Shown: positions 35,155 to 44,524, numbered from the stretch's first letter. The stretch: DNA of 64,000 bases from Persicirhabdus sediminis (GCF_016595495.1 NZ_JAENIM010000023.1:1-64000), one strand, 5' to 3'. Translations and numbers: made by a program. Notes: a model not told the origin generated them from the sequence alone.

Positions 35155-37014
35155 ATGAGAACGTGGCGTCACATCAAACACAATATGTTGCGCACCAGTC
35201 GGCGGGTGGCGAGAGGCAATGGCATTAACTTATTTCCATTTGTTGGCTCGCTGAAGCGCTATAACAGAAATAAGTTCAACTACGACATCCGCGCCGCCAT
35301 CAACGTGGCGCTACTCGCCATGCCGCAGGGCATGGCCTACGCTGCGATTGCTGAAATCCCCATTGTTTACGGGGTGATTTGCTCCGCGCTAGCTGCGCTA
35401 GTTGCTCCATTTTTCTCTAGCTCACGACATACGATTCTCGGGCCAACTAATGCCACCGCATTGATGGTATTCAGTTTTTTTGTCACCAGCGGGCTAGAAA
35501 TGGATGAAAAACTCCGCCTGCTTCCATTGCTTGTCTTTATGGTGGGCATTTTCTCGGTAGCGGGATCCTTCCTTAAGGTGGCTGATCTATTACAATATGT
35601 TAGTCGCAGCGTACTCGTCGGCTATATCAGCGGCGCCGCCATCCTTATCATTTCTAACCAATTCAAGCATTTATTAGGCATTGCGCCCCAGCTGAGGGCT
35701 TTAGATAGCCATTCCTTTGTTGGCAATTTACAAGGCATGTGCACCTTGTATCGAGAATACCTTTGGCAACCATTTCTAATCGGAGGGCTAACACTTGCGC
35801 TGTTTTTCCTCTTACAGAAAAAATTCCGCGCCCTGCCCAACTTTGCCATTACCCTGACAGCCATCTCGGTGCTGAGCTACTTTTTAACATTTGCCGGAGT
35901 TGGATTTGACCAGGTAGCCACTTTCCAGAGTTTCAGCCCAGAATCACTCAAACCACAATTTCCCGACTTCGCTAGCTCAACGATATTCAACGATATCTCC
36001 ATCTTGATGGCAGCCGCTTTTGCCATCGCCTTCCTTGCCTCGCTAGAAAATACATCGATGGCTAAATCACTAGCTAGCCGCACTAGCGATCGCGTGGACC
36101 TGAACCAAGATATGTTCTCAGTCGGCATGGCTAACATCGCCTGCTCATTTGTCTCCGGCATGCCATCATCAGGGTCGCTCACACGCTCAGCGCTTAACTA
36201 CGAATCCGGCGCACAAACACGTTTTGCTTCATTTTTCTGCGGCCTCATCTGCCTAGGAGGCACCATTCTTCTAGCCTTCATTCCGCTAGTGCAATTCATC
36301 CCCAAAGCAGCTCTAGCCGCCTTAGTCATCGCTATCGCGCTGTCACTATTCAACCCACATGCCATCCGCATCTGCCTGCGCTCAACTAGTGATGACGCGC
36401 TCGTTTTGCTAGTCACATTTGTCGCCACCTTGCTCAGTCCACTATACGTGGCCATCTTTATTGGCGTTGCGCTCAGCATCACCTTATTCCTACGCAAAGC
36501 ATCCCAGCCACATCTCATCGAATACGAAATGAACGACGAGGGAACGCTGCGCGAACTCGGCGAGAGACGAGAGCGACCAAATCCAGCCATCTCCATTGTA
36601 CACGTCGAAGGTGATCTGTTTTTTGGCGCCGCGGAGCTCTTCCGCACTCAAATCCAGCGAACCATTGCCGACCCCAATCTCAAAGTGATCATTTTGCGAC
36701 TCAAAAATGCTCACCACCTAGATGCCACCAGCGTGATGGCCTTGGAAGATCTTTTCAAACAGACCCGCAGAAAGGGACGCCACATTATTATCAGTGGTGC
36801 CACTCGTGACGTCTACAGAGTACTCAAGCAATCTGGTGTTTTGCAGACCGTGCAAGAAGGCTGCGACAGGAGCAAACGCGAATCCAATATCTTCATGCAC
36901 TCACCGAGCAACCCCAACCTCTCGACCCGAGATGCGCTGAAAAGATCCCAGCAACTGCTCGGCACCGACAAGGCTGATATTAAAATTTACTTTGACCCGA
37001 ATAAGGACAAATAG
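35155..37014 (+). CDS. SulP/SLC26-family anion transporter with STAS domain
   Basis: The 619-residue protein has 12-14 hydrophobic segments. It starts with INVALLAMPQGMAYAAIAEIP, the SulP signature near TM1, and has FVSGMPSSGSLTRSALNYESGAQT in the middle. A C-terminal STAS domain (from about residue 480, VEGDLFFGAAELFRTQIQ) ends the protein. SulP proteins carry sulfate, bicarbonate or other anions; the substrate is unknown. The gene follows lptF by 27 bp. Confidence 0.93.
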   Translation: MRTWRHIKHNMLRTSRRVARGNGINLFPFVGSLKRYNRNKFNYDIRAAINVALLAMPQGMAYAAIAEIPIVYGVICSALAALVAPFFSSSRHTILGPTNATALMVFSFFVTSGLEMDEKLRLLPLLVFMVGIFSVAGSFLKVADLLQYVSRSVLVGYISGAAILIISNQFKHLLGIAPQLRALDSHSFVGNLQGMCTLYREYLWQPFLIGGLTLALFFLLQKKFRALPNFAITLTAISVLSYFLTFAGVGFDQVATFQSFSPESLKPQFPDFASSTIFNDISILMAAAFAIAFLASLENTSMAKSLASRTSDRVDLNQDMFSVGMANIACSFVSGMPSSGSLTRSALNYESGAQTRFASFFCGLICLGGTILLAFIPLVQFIPKAALAALVIAIALSLFNPHAIRICLRSTSDDALVLLVTFVATLLSPLYVAIFIGVALSITLFLRKASQPHLIEYEMNDEGTLRELGERRERPNPAISIVHVEGDLFFGAAELFRTQIQRTIADPNLKVIILRLKNAHHLDATSVMALEDLFKQTRRKGRHIIISGATRDVYRVLKQSGVLQTVQEGCDRSKRESNIFMHSPSNPNLSTRDALKRSQQLLGTDKADIKIYFDPNKDK

Positions 37015-37044
37015 CATATTGGGTGGTACAACTAGTTCCCACTG

Positions 37045-37692
37045 ATGAAAAACAAACTTTGCATCACCCTGCTTTTCTCTCTCACCCTGTTGGTTTTTAC
37101 TCTGGGAATTAAAGCAAGCATACCGCCAGCTTTCACTCCTGCCTATCAGCTAGAAACGGGTGACATTGTCTTCCAAGAAAGTAACGATGGACAAGCAATC
37201 GCCGTCAAAGCGGCTACTGGCTCGCGCTGGTCGCATACCGGCATCATCTTTTTCCGCAATAATACCCCCTATGTGCTCGAGGCGATCCAGCCAGTCACGG
37301 TAACTTCACTCGAACGATTTGCCGCTCGCAGCCGTGGTGAAATCTACGCGCTGCGGCTTAAAGACAAAAGTAAAATCAATCACGCTACTTTGAACAAAGC
37401 TGTGGAGTTTTCTAACACCCACATGGGCAAAAACTACGATCGCAAATTTCTCTGGAGCGACGACAACATGTATTGCTCAGAATTAGTCTGGAAATTGTAC
37501 AAAGAAGCCTTTGGCATAGAACTATGCAAACCTCGCACCTTTGGCAGCTACGACGTAGACCACCACAAAGTGAGGTCGCTCATCAAACAGCGCTTTGGTG
37601 ATGAGAGCCTATTTCCACTGGACGAACTCGCCGTCGCTCCATCTGATATTGCTCAGTCAAATCTATTGATAGAAGTCCCTATCAATAAATAG
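37045..37692 (+). CDS. YiiX/YebB-like NlpC/P60-type cysteine hydrolase, secreted
   Basis: Signal peptide (about 1-25), then a permuted papain-like domain starting LETGDIVFQESN. The His in SRWSHTGIIFF and the Cys in NMYCSELVWKLYKEAFG sit in the circularly permuted order of the YiiX/LRAT family. Related proteins are lipid- or peptidoglycan-linked amidohydrolases; substrate unknown. It follows SulP by 30 bp. Length, 215 residues, is typical. Confidence 0.85.
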   Translation: MKNKLCITLLFSLTLLVFTLGIKASIPPAFTPAYQLETGDIVFQESNDGQAIAVKAATGSRWSHTGIIFFRNNTPYVLEAIQPVTVTSLERFAARSRGEIYALRLKDKSKINHATLNKAVEFSNTHMGKNYDRKFLWSDDNMYCSELVWKLYKEAFGIELCKPRTFGSYDVDHHKVRSLIKQRFGDESLFPLDELAVAPSDIAQSNLLIEVPINK

Positions 37693-37788
37693 ATAATCTA
37701 GTCTTCTCTAGAACATTTCATTAGAAAATTCATCCGCAATTTCTAATGTCTCCTTGATTAGACAGCTGAGTTCCATTAGTGACTCAGT

Positions 37789-38253
37789 ATGACAAATCCT
37801 AATGAGTTGCATCCTGACATCCACCGTCAATTTGCCCGCAGCTGTTTCAATGATGCTTGGAAGCTCATGGAGCTAGCAAAACGCAAAAAGTCAGAAGATG
37901 CGCAGATGATCACTCTCGCTCATACATCGCTTTGGCACTGGCAGCAGTTAGAAGAATGCTCTGAGCTAGAAATCTCGGTGGGCTACTGGCAGATTTCGCG
38001 CATTTACAGCCAGTTAGCAGACTCACAGATGGCCATTCACTTTGCCAAGTTGTGCCTACGCGTGAGTCGCAAGCTCCCGCCATTCTACCTCGGCTATGCC
38101 TACGAGGCGTGTGCTCGTGGCTACGCTATCGCTGGAAATAACGACGAAGCTCAACAACTTCTCGAGCTAGCTCACACAGCTTGTGCGCAGATTAGTGAAC
38201 TCGAACAAAACAATCAGTTAGAAAAAGATCTGCACGACATCTCACAGATATAG
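37789..38253 (+). CDS. TPR-like helical protein, unknown
   Basis: The 154-residue product is entirely helical by pattern. Repeating helix pairs, such as YWQISRIYSQLADSQMAIHF and YAYEACARGYAIAGNNDEAQ, resemble tetratricopeptide repeats. There is no signal or membrane segment. The start codon sits directly behind a hairpin (CTGAGT with ACTCAG, 37766-37787). Function is not predictable from the context. Confidence 0.7.
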   Translation: MTNPNELHPDIHRQFARSCFNDAWKLMELAKRKKSEDAQMITLAHTSLWHWQQLEECSELEISVGYWQISRIYSQLADSQMAIHFAKLCLRVSRKLPPFYLGYAYEACARGYAIAGNNDEAQQLLELAHTACAQISELEQNNQLEKDLHDISQI

Positions 38254-38446
38254 CGAGTTACGAGCTATGCAGAATGCCTTTAGCTAAAAATCTATCAACA
38301 TCAGGAAATATGAATCGTTAATGTACGTATTACCTTATCCCGCCTTCACCCAAACCGCGGATAAAAAACATTTTCACATTCAAACTTTACAGATGCACTG
38401 CAACCAATCAAGTATTCACATCACACTCGCACAATAGCTATAACAC

Positions 38447-40144
38447 ATGAGCACTGAAAATAACACAAAAGTTGAAGTCATACCTAAAAAGTATCTTCTG
38501 TCCTTCATCATGGTCACCTCACTGTTTTCACTGTGGGGCTTTGCCAACGATATCACCAACCCCTTAGTAGCAGCATTCAAAGATGTCTTTGTCATCAGCA
38601 ATGCCCAAAGTAGCTGGGTGCAAGCCTGCTTCTACGGCGGCTACGCGACCATGGCGATTCCGGCGGCGATCTTCATTCGTAAGTATTCCTACCGAGCTGG
38701 TATTATTCTAGGCCTAAGCCTGTATGCGTGCGGCGCGATGCTCGCAATCCCAGCGGCTAACATGGCTAACTTCAACATCTTCCTCGTAGCCTTCTACGTT
38801 ATCACCTTTGGTTTGGCCTTCCTCGAAACAACAGCCAATCCATACATTCTATCAATGGGTGATGAGAAGACCGCTACTCAGCGTCTCAACCTAGCCCAGG
38901 CATTCAATCCAATCGGCTCACTAACGGGTATGGTTGTTGCCAGCATCTTTATTCTTTCTAACCTAGCCGTTGAAGACTTCCGTAGTGACGTCAAAGGATA
39001 TAACAGTGAGCTCAACGGAGTTTCTGAAAATGTCGAAGAATTCAACATTCTCCCCATTTTAAAAGCGGATCCTAACGGCCGCGTACATGACAAAAACATC
39101 GAAGCATACGTCATCGAAAAAACAGCTGAGAAGAAAGCTGTAGCTGTACAAGCTCTTGAAGGCTACCAAAACGGTGCCTTCTCAACACCAGCTGAACTAG
39201 CCACTTACGCTAGTGAGCAAAATATACCTGAAGCTGATGCTAATTTCGTCGATGATTACTTCAGTACACCAAAAGGCGACGCCTTACTTCCATTAGAGCA
39301 AGTGATCTCAAAGGTAGAGAAATTCAAAATCCCTAACGGCGACCTCATCAACATGGCGCTTAGAGATTATAAAAATGGAATCATTCCGTCATTCACAGGA
39401 AAGAACCATGCAGATTTCCAAGGTGATGACCTCGACATCATCTCAACGCCCTACATGATCATTGGTTTTGTTGTACTCACTGTGCTCGTGCTCTTTATCG
39501 TGGTGAAGCTTCCACACACCGAGAATCCTAACTCGAACGACCATGAGTTGCATTTCTCAGCTACTTGCAAGCGCTTATTCACCAACCCACGCTACGTCGG
39601 TGGTGTGATTGCCCAAGCCTTCTATGTGGGCGCCCAAATCATGTGCTGGACCTACATCATCCAATACGGCCAGCAAAACCTTGGCATGGATAAAGCTACT
39701 GCACAGAACCACAATATTCTGGCGATGGTTATCTTCCTGTGCAGCCGCTTCATTTGTACCTTCTTCCTGAAATTCGTTAGCCCAGGCAAACTACTTGCAG
39801 CTCTATCACTAGTAGCCATTGCGCTGTGTTTGGGTACCATTCACCTTCAGGGCATGGGCGGCATCTACTGCCTCATCCTCACATCAGCATGTATGTCTCT
39901 GATGTTCCCAACTATCTACGGAATCGCGCTGGAAGGTGTGGGGCCAGATGCAAAACTAGGCTCAGCTGGTCTAATTTTTGCAATTGTTGGTGGTGCATTT
40001 ATGCCTCGTTTACAGGGTGGAATTATTGACATGGAAAGATTTATGGGCACTACAGGTATCCGTGGGTCATTCTACCTGCCTCTAATTTGCTTTATCGTGA
40101 TCGCTATTTACGGTTTTCTTTTCAGCAAGAGAAAAAACGCTTAA
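38447..40144 (+). CDS. FucP-type sugar:H+ symporter (MFS) with a large periplasmic insertion
   Basis: Starts like FucP: FIMVTSLFSLWGFANDITNP, with the conserved FANDxTNP loop, then ACFYGGYATMAIPAA and FLETTANPYI. Of the 565 residues about 150 (roughly 173-325, from SNLAVEDFRSD to the next membrane segment) form an extra, mostly helical and charged domain between TM5 and TM6. FucP proteins have about 430-440 residues. With the usual N-in topology this loop is periplasmic. A RhaM-type mutarotase gene follows 31 bp downstream, so fucose or rhamnose-type deoxysugars are the likely cargo. Confidence 0.88.
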   Translation: MSTENNTKVEVIPKKYLLSFIMVTSLFSLWGFANDITNPLVAAFKDVFVISNAQSSWVQACFYGGYATMAIPAAIFIRKYSYRAGIILGLSLYACGAMLAIPAANMANFNIFLVAFYVITFGLAFLETTANPYILSMGDEKTATQRLNLAQAFNPIGSLTGMVVASIFILSNLAVEDFRSDVKGYNSELNGVSENVEEFNILPILKADPNGRVHDKNIEAYVIEKTAEKKAVAVQALEGYQNGAFSTPAELATYASEQNIPEADANFVDDYFSTPKGDALLPLEQVISKVEKFKIPNGDLINMALRDYKNGIIPSFTGKNHADFQGDDLDIISTPYMIIGFVVLTVLVLFIVVKLPHTENPNSNDHELHFSATCKRLFTNPRYVGGVIAQAFYVGAQIMCWTYIIQYGQQNLGMDKATAQNHNILAMVIFLCSRFICTFFLKFVSPGKLLAALSLVAIALCLGTIHLQGMGGIYCLILTSACMSLMFPTIYGIALEGVGPDAKLGSAGLIFAIVGGAFMPRLQGGIIDMERFMGTTGIRGSFYLPLICFIVIAIYGFLFSKRKNA

Positions 40145-40175
40145 TTTTCTCATCAGATAGCACCAATTAAAGATC

Positions 40176-40901
40176 ATGAATCTGCTTCCCAAAAAATACT
40201 GTGCTGGTTTCACCTTCTTCAAAGACGGTGAGCTTGAGCAATACAAAGCCGCTAACGCGGAAATGCCTAGCGGCACCCTAGATACCCTTGCGGCTAATGG
40301 CGCAACTAACCTTTCCATGTTTACTGCTGAAGTAGACGGCAAAGATGTCGCCTTTAACCACTTCCGCCTAGACTCACCAAATTACTACAAGCCATTTGCC
40401 AAAGCGGCTAAAGTTCCGCAAATCGCCGAGTGGTTTGGCAAATGTGCCCAGCACCAACAACCGCATCCGTTTTCTGCCAAGCAAGGCAAAATGTGGCGCG
40501 CGCTGGAACCGGTGTATTTCACAGAAGGTAATAAGTCAGAGCCAAAGGGACCAGTTCGCAAAGTAGCTGCCGTCACCGGGCTGAAGTTTGAAAAAGAGAT
40601 GCAGTACCGCACACTGCACCTCACCCCGTGGCAAGGCGTTCTCGATACCATCGCCAAAGCTAACATCCGTAACTACAGCATCTACCTCACAGACATTGGT
40701 GATAAGCTCTACCTCTTCTCTTACTTCGAGTACATTGGTGACAGCTACAAGAAAGACATGGAAGCCATTGGCGACTGTCCTGTGACGCAGCGCTGGTGGA
40801 AACATACTGACCCGTGTCAGATCCCACTGCCAACCGCAGCAGCTAAAAATGAGATCTGGACGGTCATGGATGAAATTCCATGGGGCGCCCAACTCAAGTA
40901 G
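40176..40901 (+). CDS. Tandem RhaM-type (L-rhamnose) mutarotase
   Basis: Two RhaM-like domains in one 241-residue chain. The first begins YCAGFTFFKDGELEQYKAAN, the second YRTLHLTPWQGVLDTIAKAN. In the second, the C-terminal signature (PVTQRWWKHTDPCQIPLP) is that of L-rhamnose mutarotase. RhaM interconverts the anomers of L-rhamnose; single-domain forms have about 105 residues and act as dimers. The first copy has diverged (NHFRLDSPNYYKPFAK in place of the usual strand-helix). It is encoded directly after the FucP-like symporter, hence probably prepares imported deoxysugar. Confidence 0.85.
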   Translation: MNLLPKKYCAGFTFFKDGELEQYKAANAEMPSGTLDTLAANGATNLSMFTAEVDGKDVAFNHFRLDSPNYYKPFAKAAKVPQIAEWFGKCAQHQQPHPFSAKQGKMWRALEPVYFTEGNKSEPKGPVRKVAAVTGLKFEKEMQYRTLHLTPWQGVLDTIAKANIRNYSIYLTDIGDKLYLFSYFEYIGDSYKKDMEAIGDCPVTQRWWKHTDPCQIPLPTAAAKNEIWTVMDEIPWGAQLK

Positions 40902-40928
40902 CCGACAGAATATTTAATATATCAATAC

Positions 40929-40967
40929 AAAGCCACCCTCACAGCCATTCTGTGATGGTGGCTTTTT
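40929..40967 (+). terminator. Rho-independent terminator of the symporter-mutarotase operon
   Basis: AAAGCCACC pairs with GGTGGCTTT, with an inner TCACA/TGTGA stem, followed by T5. Confidence 0.9.
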
Positions 40968-41319
40968 AATTATCATGACCTAACGAATAACATGACTTCC
41001 AGTAGCACGGAAGCAAGCGCCATTAACTCCCTATTTTAAGCAGATAAGAGAAGCAAGTTAGCCATCGATAGAAGATCAAATAAACATTCAACACTAAAAA
41101 TCAATTTAAATAGATTGCACCATCCGTCATACAGAATGAAGAAAATGACAAATTAATGGCAAAATCTAATTGATTGATTTAGCTAAAGCACTTAAACATA
41201 ACATCATTCAATCGTTTAAGTTGTTTTATGAAAACTTCACCTAACAGCAATAAAGTGTTCGGCCAATGGTCGAATATAGGCTAATAAAGTCAATTAACGA
41301 TTAACAACCCAACCGCCCT
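40968..41319. other. AT-rich intergenic region, no gene seen
   Basis: About 350 bases without a credible coding frame, AT-rich from about 41080 on. It presumably contains the promoter of the LUD-domain gene at 41320, but I cannot point to a clear -35/-10 pair. Confidence 0.4.
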
Positions 41320-41910
41320 ATGTCATCTCGTACAAAAATACTCGCTCGCATTCAGCAGGCACTTGAGCCCGAGAATGCTCCCATGAGCAACGAGACCGAA
41401 CAGGCTGGTATCCCCGTCATCCACCCTGCCAATCTCTGGAGCAGATTTGCGCATACATTCACTGATAAAAATGGTGTCTGTATCACTAACGTTCAGGCGC
41501 TTAGCAAAATTCTCCAGAAAAACGGCCTCACAAACGGCTACTGCCCAGCGGAACTTCATCCGCTTATAGCGTCTACGCTCACCCAACAAGACATCCAAAT
41601 CAATGCTGAGTTTCCTGTCAATGCAGTCGGCAGCATCGATTTCTGCATTCATAATGCCTACGCAGCTTGCGCTAGAACCGGCAAGATTGTCTACAAACAC
41701 GCATTAACCTCACAGCGTCTAGCAAGCGTTACTCCATGCGTGCAAATTGCGATCGTTCGCAAAGAAGACATCAAGCAAGACCTATCAAGTCTTGCATACA
41801 GTAGAGCTGAGAAGAGCGACATTATCGAGTCACTCTGCCCAGCTGACACACAAAACATCGAAAATCCTATTATTGCCAATAGCATTACACAGCTCATCAT
41901 TATCATTTGA
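41320..41910 (+). CDS. LUD-domain (LutC/YkgG-like) protein with degenerate C-terminus
   Basis: The 196-residue protein starts like LutC (SSRTKILARIQQALE). The middle shows the LUD pattern, including the conserved acidic/Gly-rich strand VGSIDFCIHNAYAACARTGKIV, which in active members reads G.T.A.I.ETGT. The last part reads CPADTQNIENPIIANSITQL where related proteins have GPSRTADIE followed by a G-x-H-G-P turn; those Gly and His residues are missing. LutC acts with LutA and LutB in L-lactate oxidation, but neither is encoded nearby. The protein may have changed role. Confidence 0.75.
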   Translation: MSSRTKILARIQQALEPENAPMSNETEQAGIPVIHPANLWSRFAHTFTDKNGVCITNVQALSKILQKNGLTNGYCPAELHPLIASTLTQQDIQINAEFPVNAVGSIDFCIHNAYAACARTGKIVYKHALTSQRLASVTPCVQIAIVRKEDIKQDLSSLAYSRAEKSDIIESLCPADTQNIENPIIANSITQLIIII

Positions 41911-42124
41911 TGCTGCTGGAAAGTTATCGGTACCATAGATTTACGCAACCATAGTATTCTCCTCAGCTGGACCGCATCTTGCATGCAGTCCAGCTGGAGA
42001 ATCCCCAACTAAATTATTAGTAAATCTATTTGTGCGCATTTTCTGTAAAAAAGCGACGTCTTGACGCGCAAAATGGTTGCTATCTGAAATAGTCTGACAT
42101 ACTCACCCGTTATCTAAGCGTCTG

Positions 42125-43423
42125 ATGGACTATTCAAACTTAGCGCAAAAATTTACGGCTCCTAAGCCAGAACAACTCGACCGACTAATGGCTGAGTACC
42201 AGATTCTGCGTCTTCTGGAAAGCCGTCAGCGCTCAGCCATCTACGTTGCACGCGACATCCAGACACGCCAGAAAGTAGCGATTAAGATCCTACCTAAGCG
42301 ATATACTACGGACAACGCCTTCCTCGAGCATTTTGAAAAGAGGATGCAAGCGCTGATGCTAGTAGACAACCCACACATCGCTAGAATTCTCAATTACGGC
42401 ATTGTCGACGGCATGATCTTCTTGGCCATGGACTACATCCGTGGCCGCAGACTTAGCGATCTCGTCACTGAGCACCGCATCAACCAGGCCAAGGTCGCCG
42501 TACTTGTTTCTAAATGTGCTTCTGCGCTCAGCGCTCTGCACAGCGAGCTCATTGTCCACCGCCGTCTCTCCCCAGAGAATATCTTGATCAACGAGTCGGC
42601 GGAGCCAGTAATCATCGGTTTTGCCCTAGACCGCCCCATCAAATCAGGCCCAGCTCTGTTGCAGGATAACTTTGTCTCACCTTACCGCGCCCCTGAGCTC
42701 AATGACAAACAGGCTCCGGTCACCCAGCGTGCAGATATCTACTCACTTGGTGTTATCCTTTATGAAATGGTTTGTGGTCAACTTCCCACAAGGCCGTATT
42801 CATCAGCCACCAAACTTGGCGCCAGCGCTCGTTTAGACGACATTATCCGCAAGGCTGTGGACCCAGTGCCGTCAAAACGCTATGCCAATACTAAGATCAT
42901 GCGCAAAGAACTGGAAAAGTTCCGCGAGCATTTGGCTGTAGAATCTCAAGCTGCCATTCTAAAAATCACCACCTCAAGGCACCAAACCGTCGCCGCTGTA
43001 GCTGAGCACAAAAGCTCATCAGTGAGCACCTACTCGGCGCCAACACCAACGGTTCCGCAACCACGACCACGTCCTCGTCGCACCTCAAATGCAGCGATTG
43101 CACGCCCAGTATCCCGCCAAATACGCAGGAGCGCCAGCTATTACCCATCAGCTAACGAATCCGTATTTTCCCCGGGGATTATAGCTCTCATCGGCCTAAT
43201 CGTCGCCGTGCTCGTCATTGCTATTCTCGCGAATAACCGGACACCGGCACCGCAGGCTCAAAACTCACCACCACCAAACAGTGGTATCCTCACAGCTCCA
43301 GTAAATGCGGTTCCTCAAGCTCAACCGGTAGTAGCCCCATATACCCAACAGCGCAAAAGACATGAGCGCCCAGATTTCCGCACCAAAAAAGGTCCGTGGG
43401 AACCACTCGAGCGTACTGAATAA
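42125..43423 (+). CDS. Membrane-anchored Ser/Thr protein kinase-like protein, predicted pseudokinase
   Basis: The protein has a kinase-like domain (about 25-275), a Pro/Arg-rich linker and one membrane segment (about 355-375, IIALIGLIVAVLVIAILA) near the C-terminus. The ATP-anchoring Lys is kept (VAIKIL, residue 54), as are RAPE and the DIYSLGVILYEM helix. The catalytic HRD loop reads HRRLSPEN (145-152), so the base Asp is Arg and the following Lys is Ser. DFG reads GFA (165-167), so the Mg-binding Asp is lost, and the Gly-rich loop (LLESRQRSAIY) has no Gly. These changes together make phosphotransfer unlikely. The family includes surface or regulatory PknB-like proteins. Confidence 0.88.
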   Translation: MDYSNLAQKFTAPKPEQLDRLMAEYQILRLLESRQRSAIYVARDIQTRQKVAIKILPKRYTTDNAFLEHFEKRMQALMLVDNPHIARILNYGIVDGMIFLAMDYIRGRRLSDLVTEHRINQAKVAVLVSKCASALSALHSELIVHRRLSPENILINESAEPVIIGFALDRPIKSGPALLQDNFVSPYRAPELNDKQAPVTQRADIYSLGVILYEMVCGQLPTRPYSSATKLGASARLDDIIRKAVDPVPSKRYANTKIMRKELEKFREHLAVESQAAILKITTSRHQTVAAVAEHKSSSVSTYSAPTPTVPQPRPRPRRTSNAAIARPVSRQIRRSASYYPSANESVFSPGIIALIGLIVAVLVIAILANNRTPAPQAQNSPPPNSGILTAPVNAVPQAQPVVAPYTQQRKRHERPDFRTKKGPWEPLERTE

Positions 43424-43463
43424 GTTTCCCCCAGCTAGCTCACCATTCAGCTGAATGACTCCA

Positions 43464-43651
43464 TTCCTAGCTGGTCAAATTCCTAGCTGGCCTAATTTCT
43501 AGTTAGTCCAATTTCTAGTTAGTCCAATTTCTAGTTAGTCCAATTTCTAGCTAGTCCAATTTCTAGCTGGTCAATTTCTAGCTGGTCAATTTCTAGCTGG
43601 TCAATTTCTAGCTGGTCAATTTCTAGCTGACCCAATTTCTAGCTAGCTGCC
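43464..43651. repeat. Minisatellite: 12 tandem units of 15-16 bp
   Basis: Twelve head-to-tail units follow the theme TTTCTAGCTGGTCAA. Two units are TTCCTAGCTGGYCWAA-like, three are TTTCTAGTTAGTCCAA and one is TTTCTAGCTAGTCCAA. Four are exactly TTTCTAGCTGGTCAA (15 bp), and the last two are variants. Runs of identical units indicate local amplification. The array lies between the pseudokinase stop and the tpiA terminator and contains no gene. Confidence 0.95.
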
Positions 43652-43659
43652 ATTGGCTA

Positions 43660-43694
43660 AAACAAAAGCGCCCTGCGAGCTGGGCTCACAGGGC
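43660..43694 (-). terminator. Rho-independent terminator after tpiA
   Basis: GCCCTG pairs with CAGGGC, with inner GAGC/GCTC, and the minus-strand read-out ends in TTTTGTTTT. Confidence 0.85.
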
Positions 43695-43723
43695 ACTAAA
43701 AACTACGCTAGTAATTTGGTGAA

Positions 43724-44494
43724 TTAGTAGTTCTTCACGCCGTTAGCGATCAGCTCAGAGAAGCTGTCCGCAGCGAGAGAAGCACCGCCAACCAGACCAC
43801 CGTCGATGTCAGCTTGAGCAAGAAGCTCTTCAGCGTTGCCGCCGTTTGCGCTGCCGCCGTATTGGATACGGATCGCGTCAGCTGCGTCTTGGCCGTATAC
43901 TTCAGCTACTACTGAACGTACGAACGCGTGAGTTTCTTGTGCTTGTGCAGAAGTAGCAGTTACGCCTGTACCGATTGCCCATACTGGCTCGTAAGCGATA
44001 ACAACGTTAGCAAGATCTTCAACTGAGATACCTGCAAGACCTTCTTTAACCTGTGAACCGAGAACAGCTTCCAGCTTGCCGCCTTCACGCTCTTCCAGAG
44101 TTTCGCCGATGCAGAAGATTGGCTTCATTCCAGCTGCAAGAACTTTCTTGTTCTTCGCATTCACTATTTCGTTAGTCTCACCGTAGAGAGTACGACGCTC
44201 ACTGTGACCAGTGATAACAAACTCAACACCGAGCTCTTTGAGCATGTCTGTGCTAGTTTCGCCGGTGAATGCACCGTTGTCGTTTTGAGAAACGTTCTGT
44301 GCTGCAAGAGCAACAGAGTCACATCCCTTAAGCGCAGCAGAAGCTGCAGCCAGAGATACCATAGGAGCTGCTACGACGATGTCGCACTTAGCAGCAAAGC
44401 CTTCAACTTGGCTGATGAATGATGGGAAGAAGTCAGCTGCAGCAGCTGGACCGTGGTTCATCTTCCAGTTAGCAGCGATGATTGGTTTACGCAT
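43724..44494 (-). CDS. tpiA: Triosephosphate isomerase
   Basis: Interconverts dihydroxyacetone phosphate and glyceraldehyde 3-phosphate. The 256-residue protein begins KPIIAANWKMNHG (Lys13 motif). It has the catalytic His in TGHSERR, the catalytic Glu in YEPVWAIGTG and the phosphate loop IQYGGSANGGNA. It lies 30 bp after pgk in a gap, pgk, tpiA order. Confidence 0.98.
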   Translation of the reverse strand: MRKPIIAANWKMNHGPAAAADFFPSFISQVEGFAAKCDIVVAAPMVSLAAASAALKGCDSVALAAQNVSQNDNGAFTGETSTDMLKELGVEFVITGHSERRTLYGETNEIVNAKNKKVLAAGMKPIFCIGETLEEREGGKLEAVLGSQVKEGLAGISVEDLANVVIAYEPVWAIGTGVTATSAQAQETHAFVRSVVAEVYGQDAADAIRIQYGGSANGGNAEELLAQADIDGGLVGGASLAADSFSELIANGVKNY

Positions 44495-44524
44495 AATAAT
44501 TTGTTGGTTGATATAAGGTTAAAA

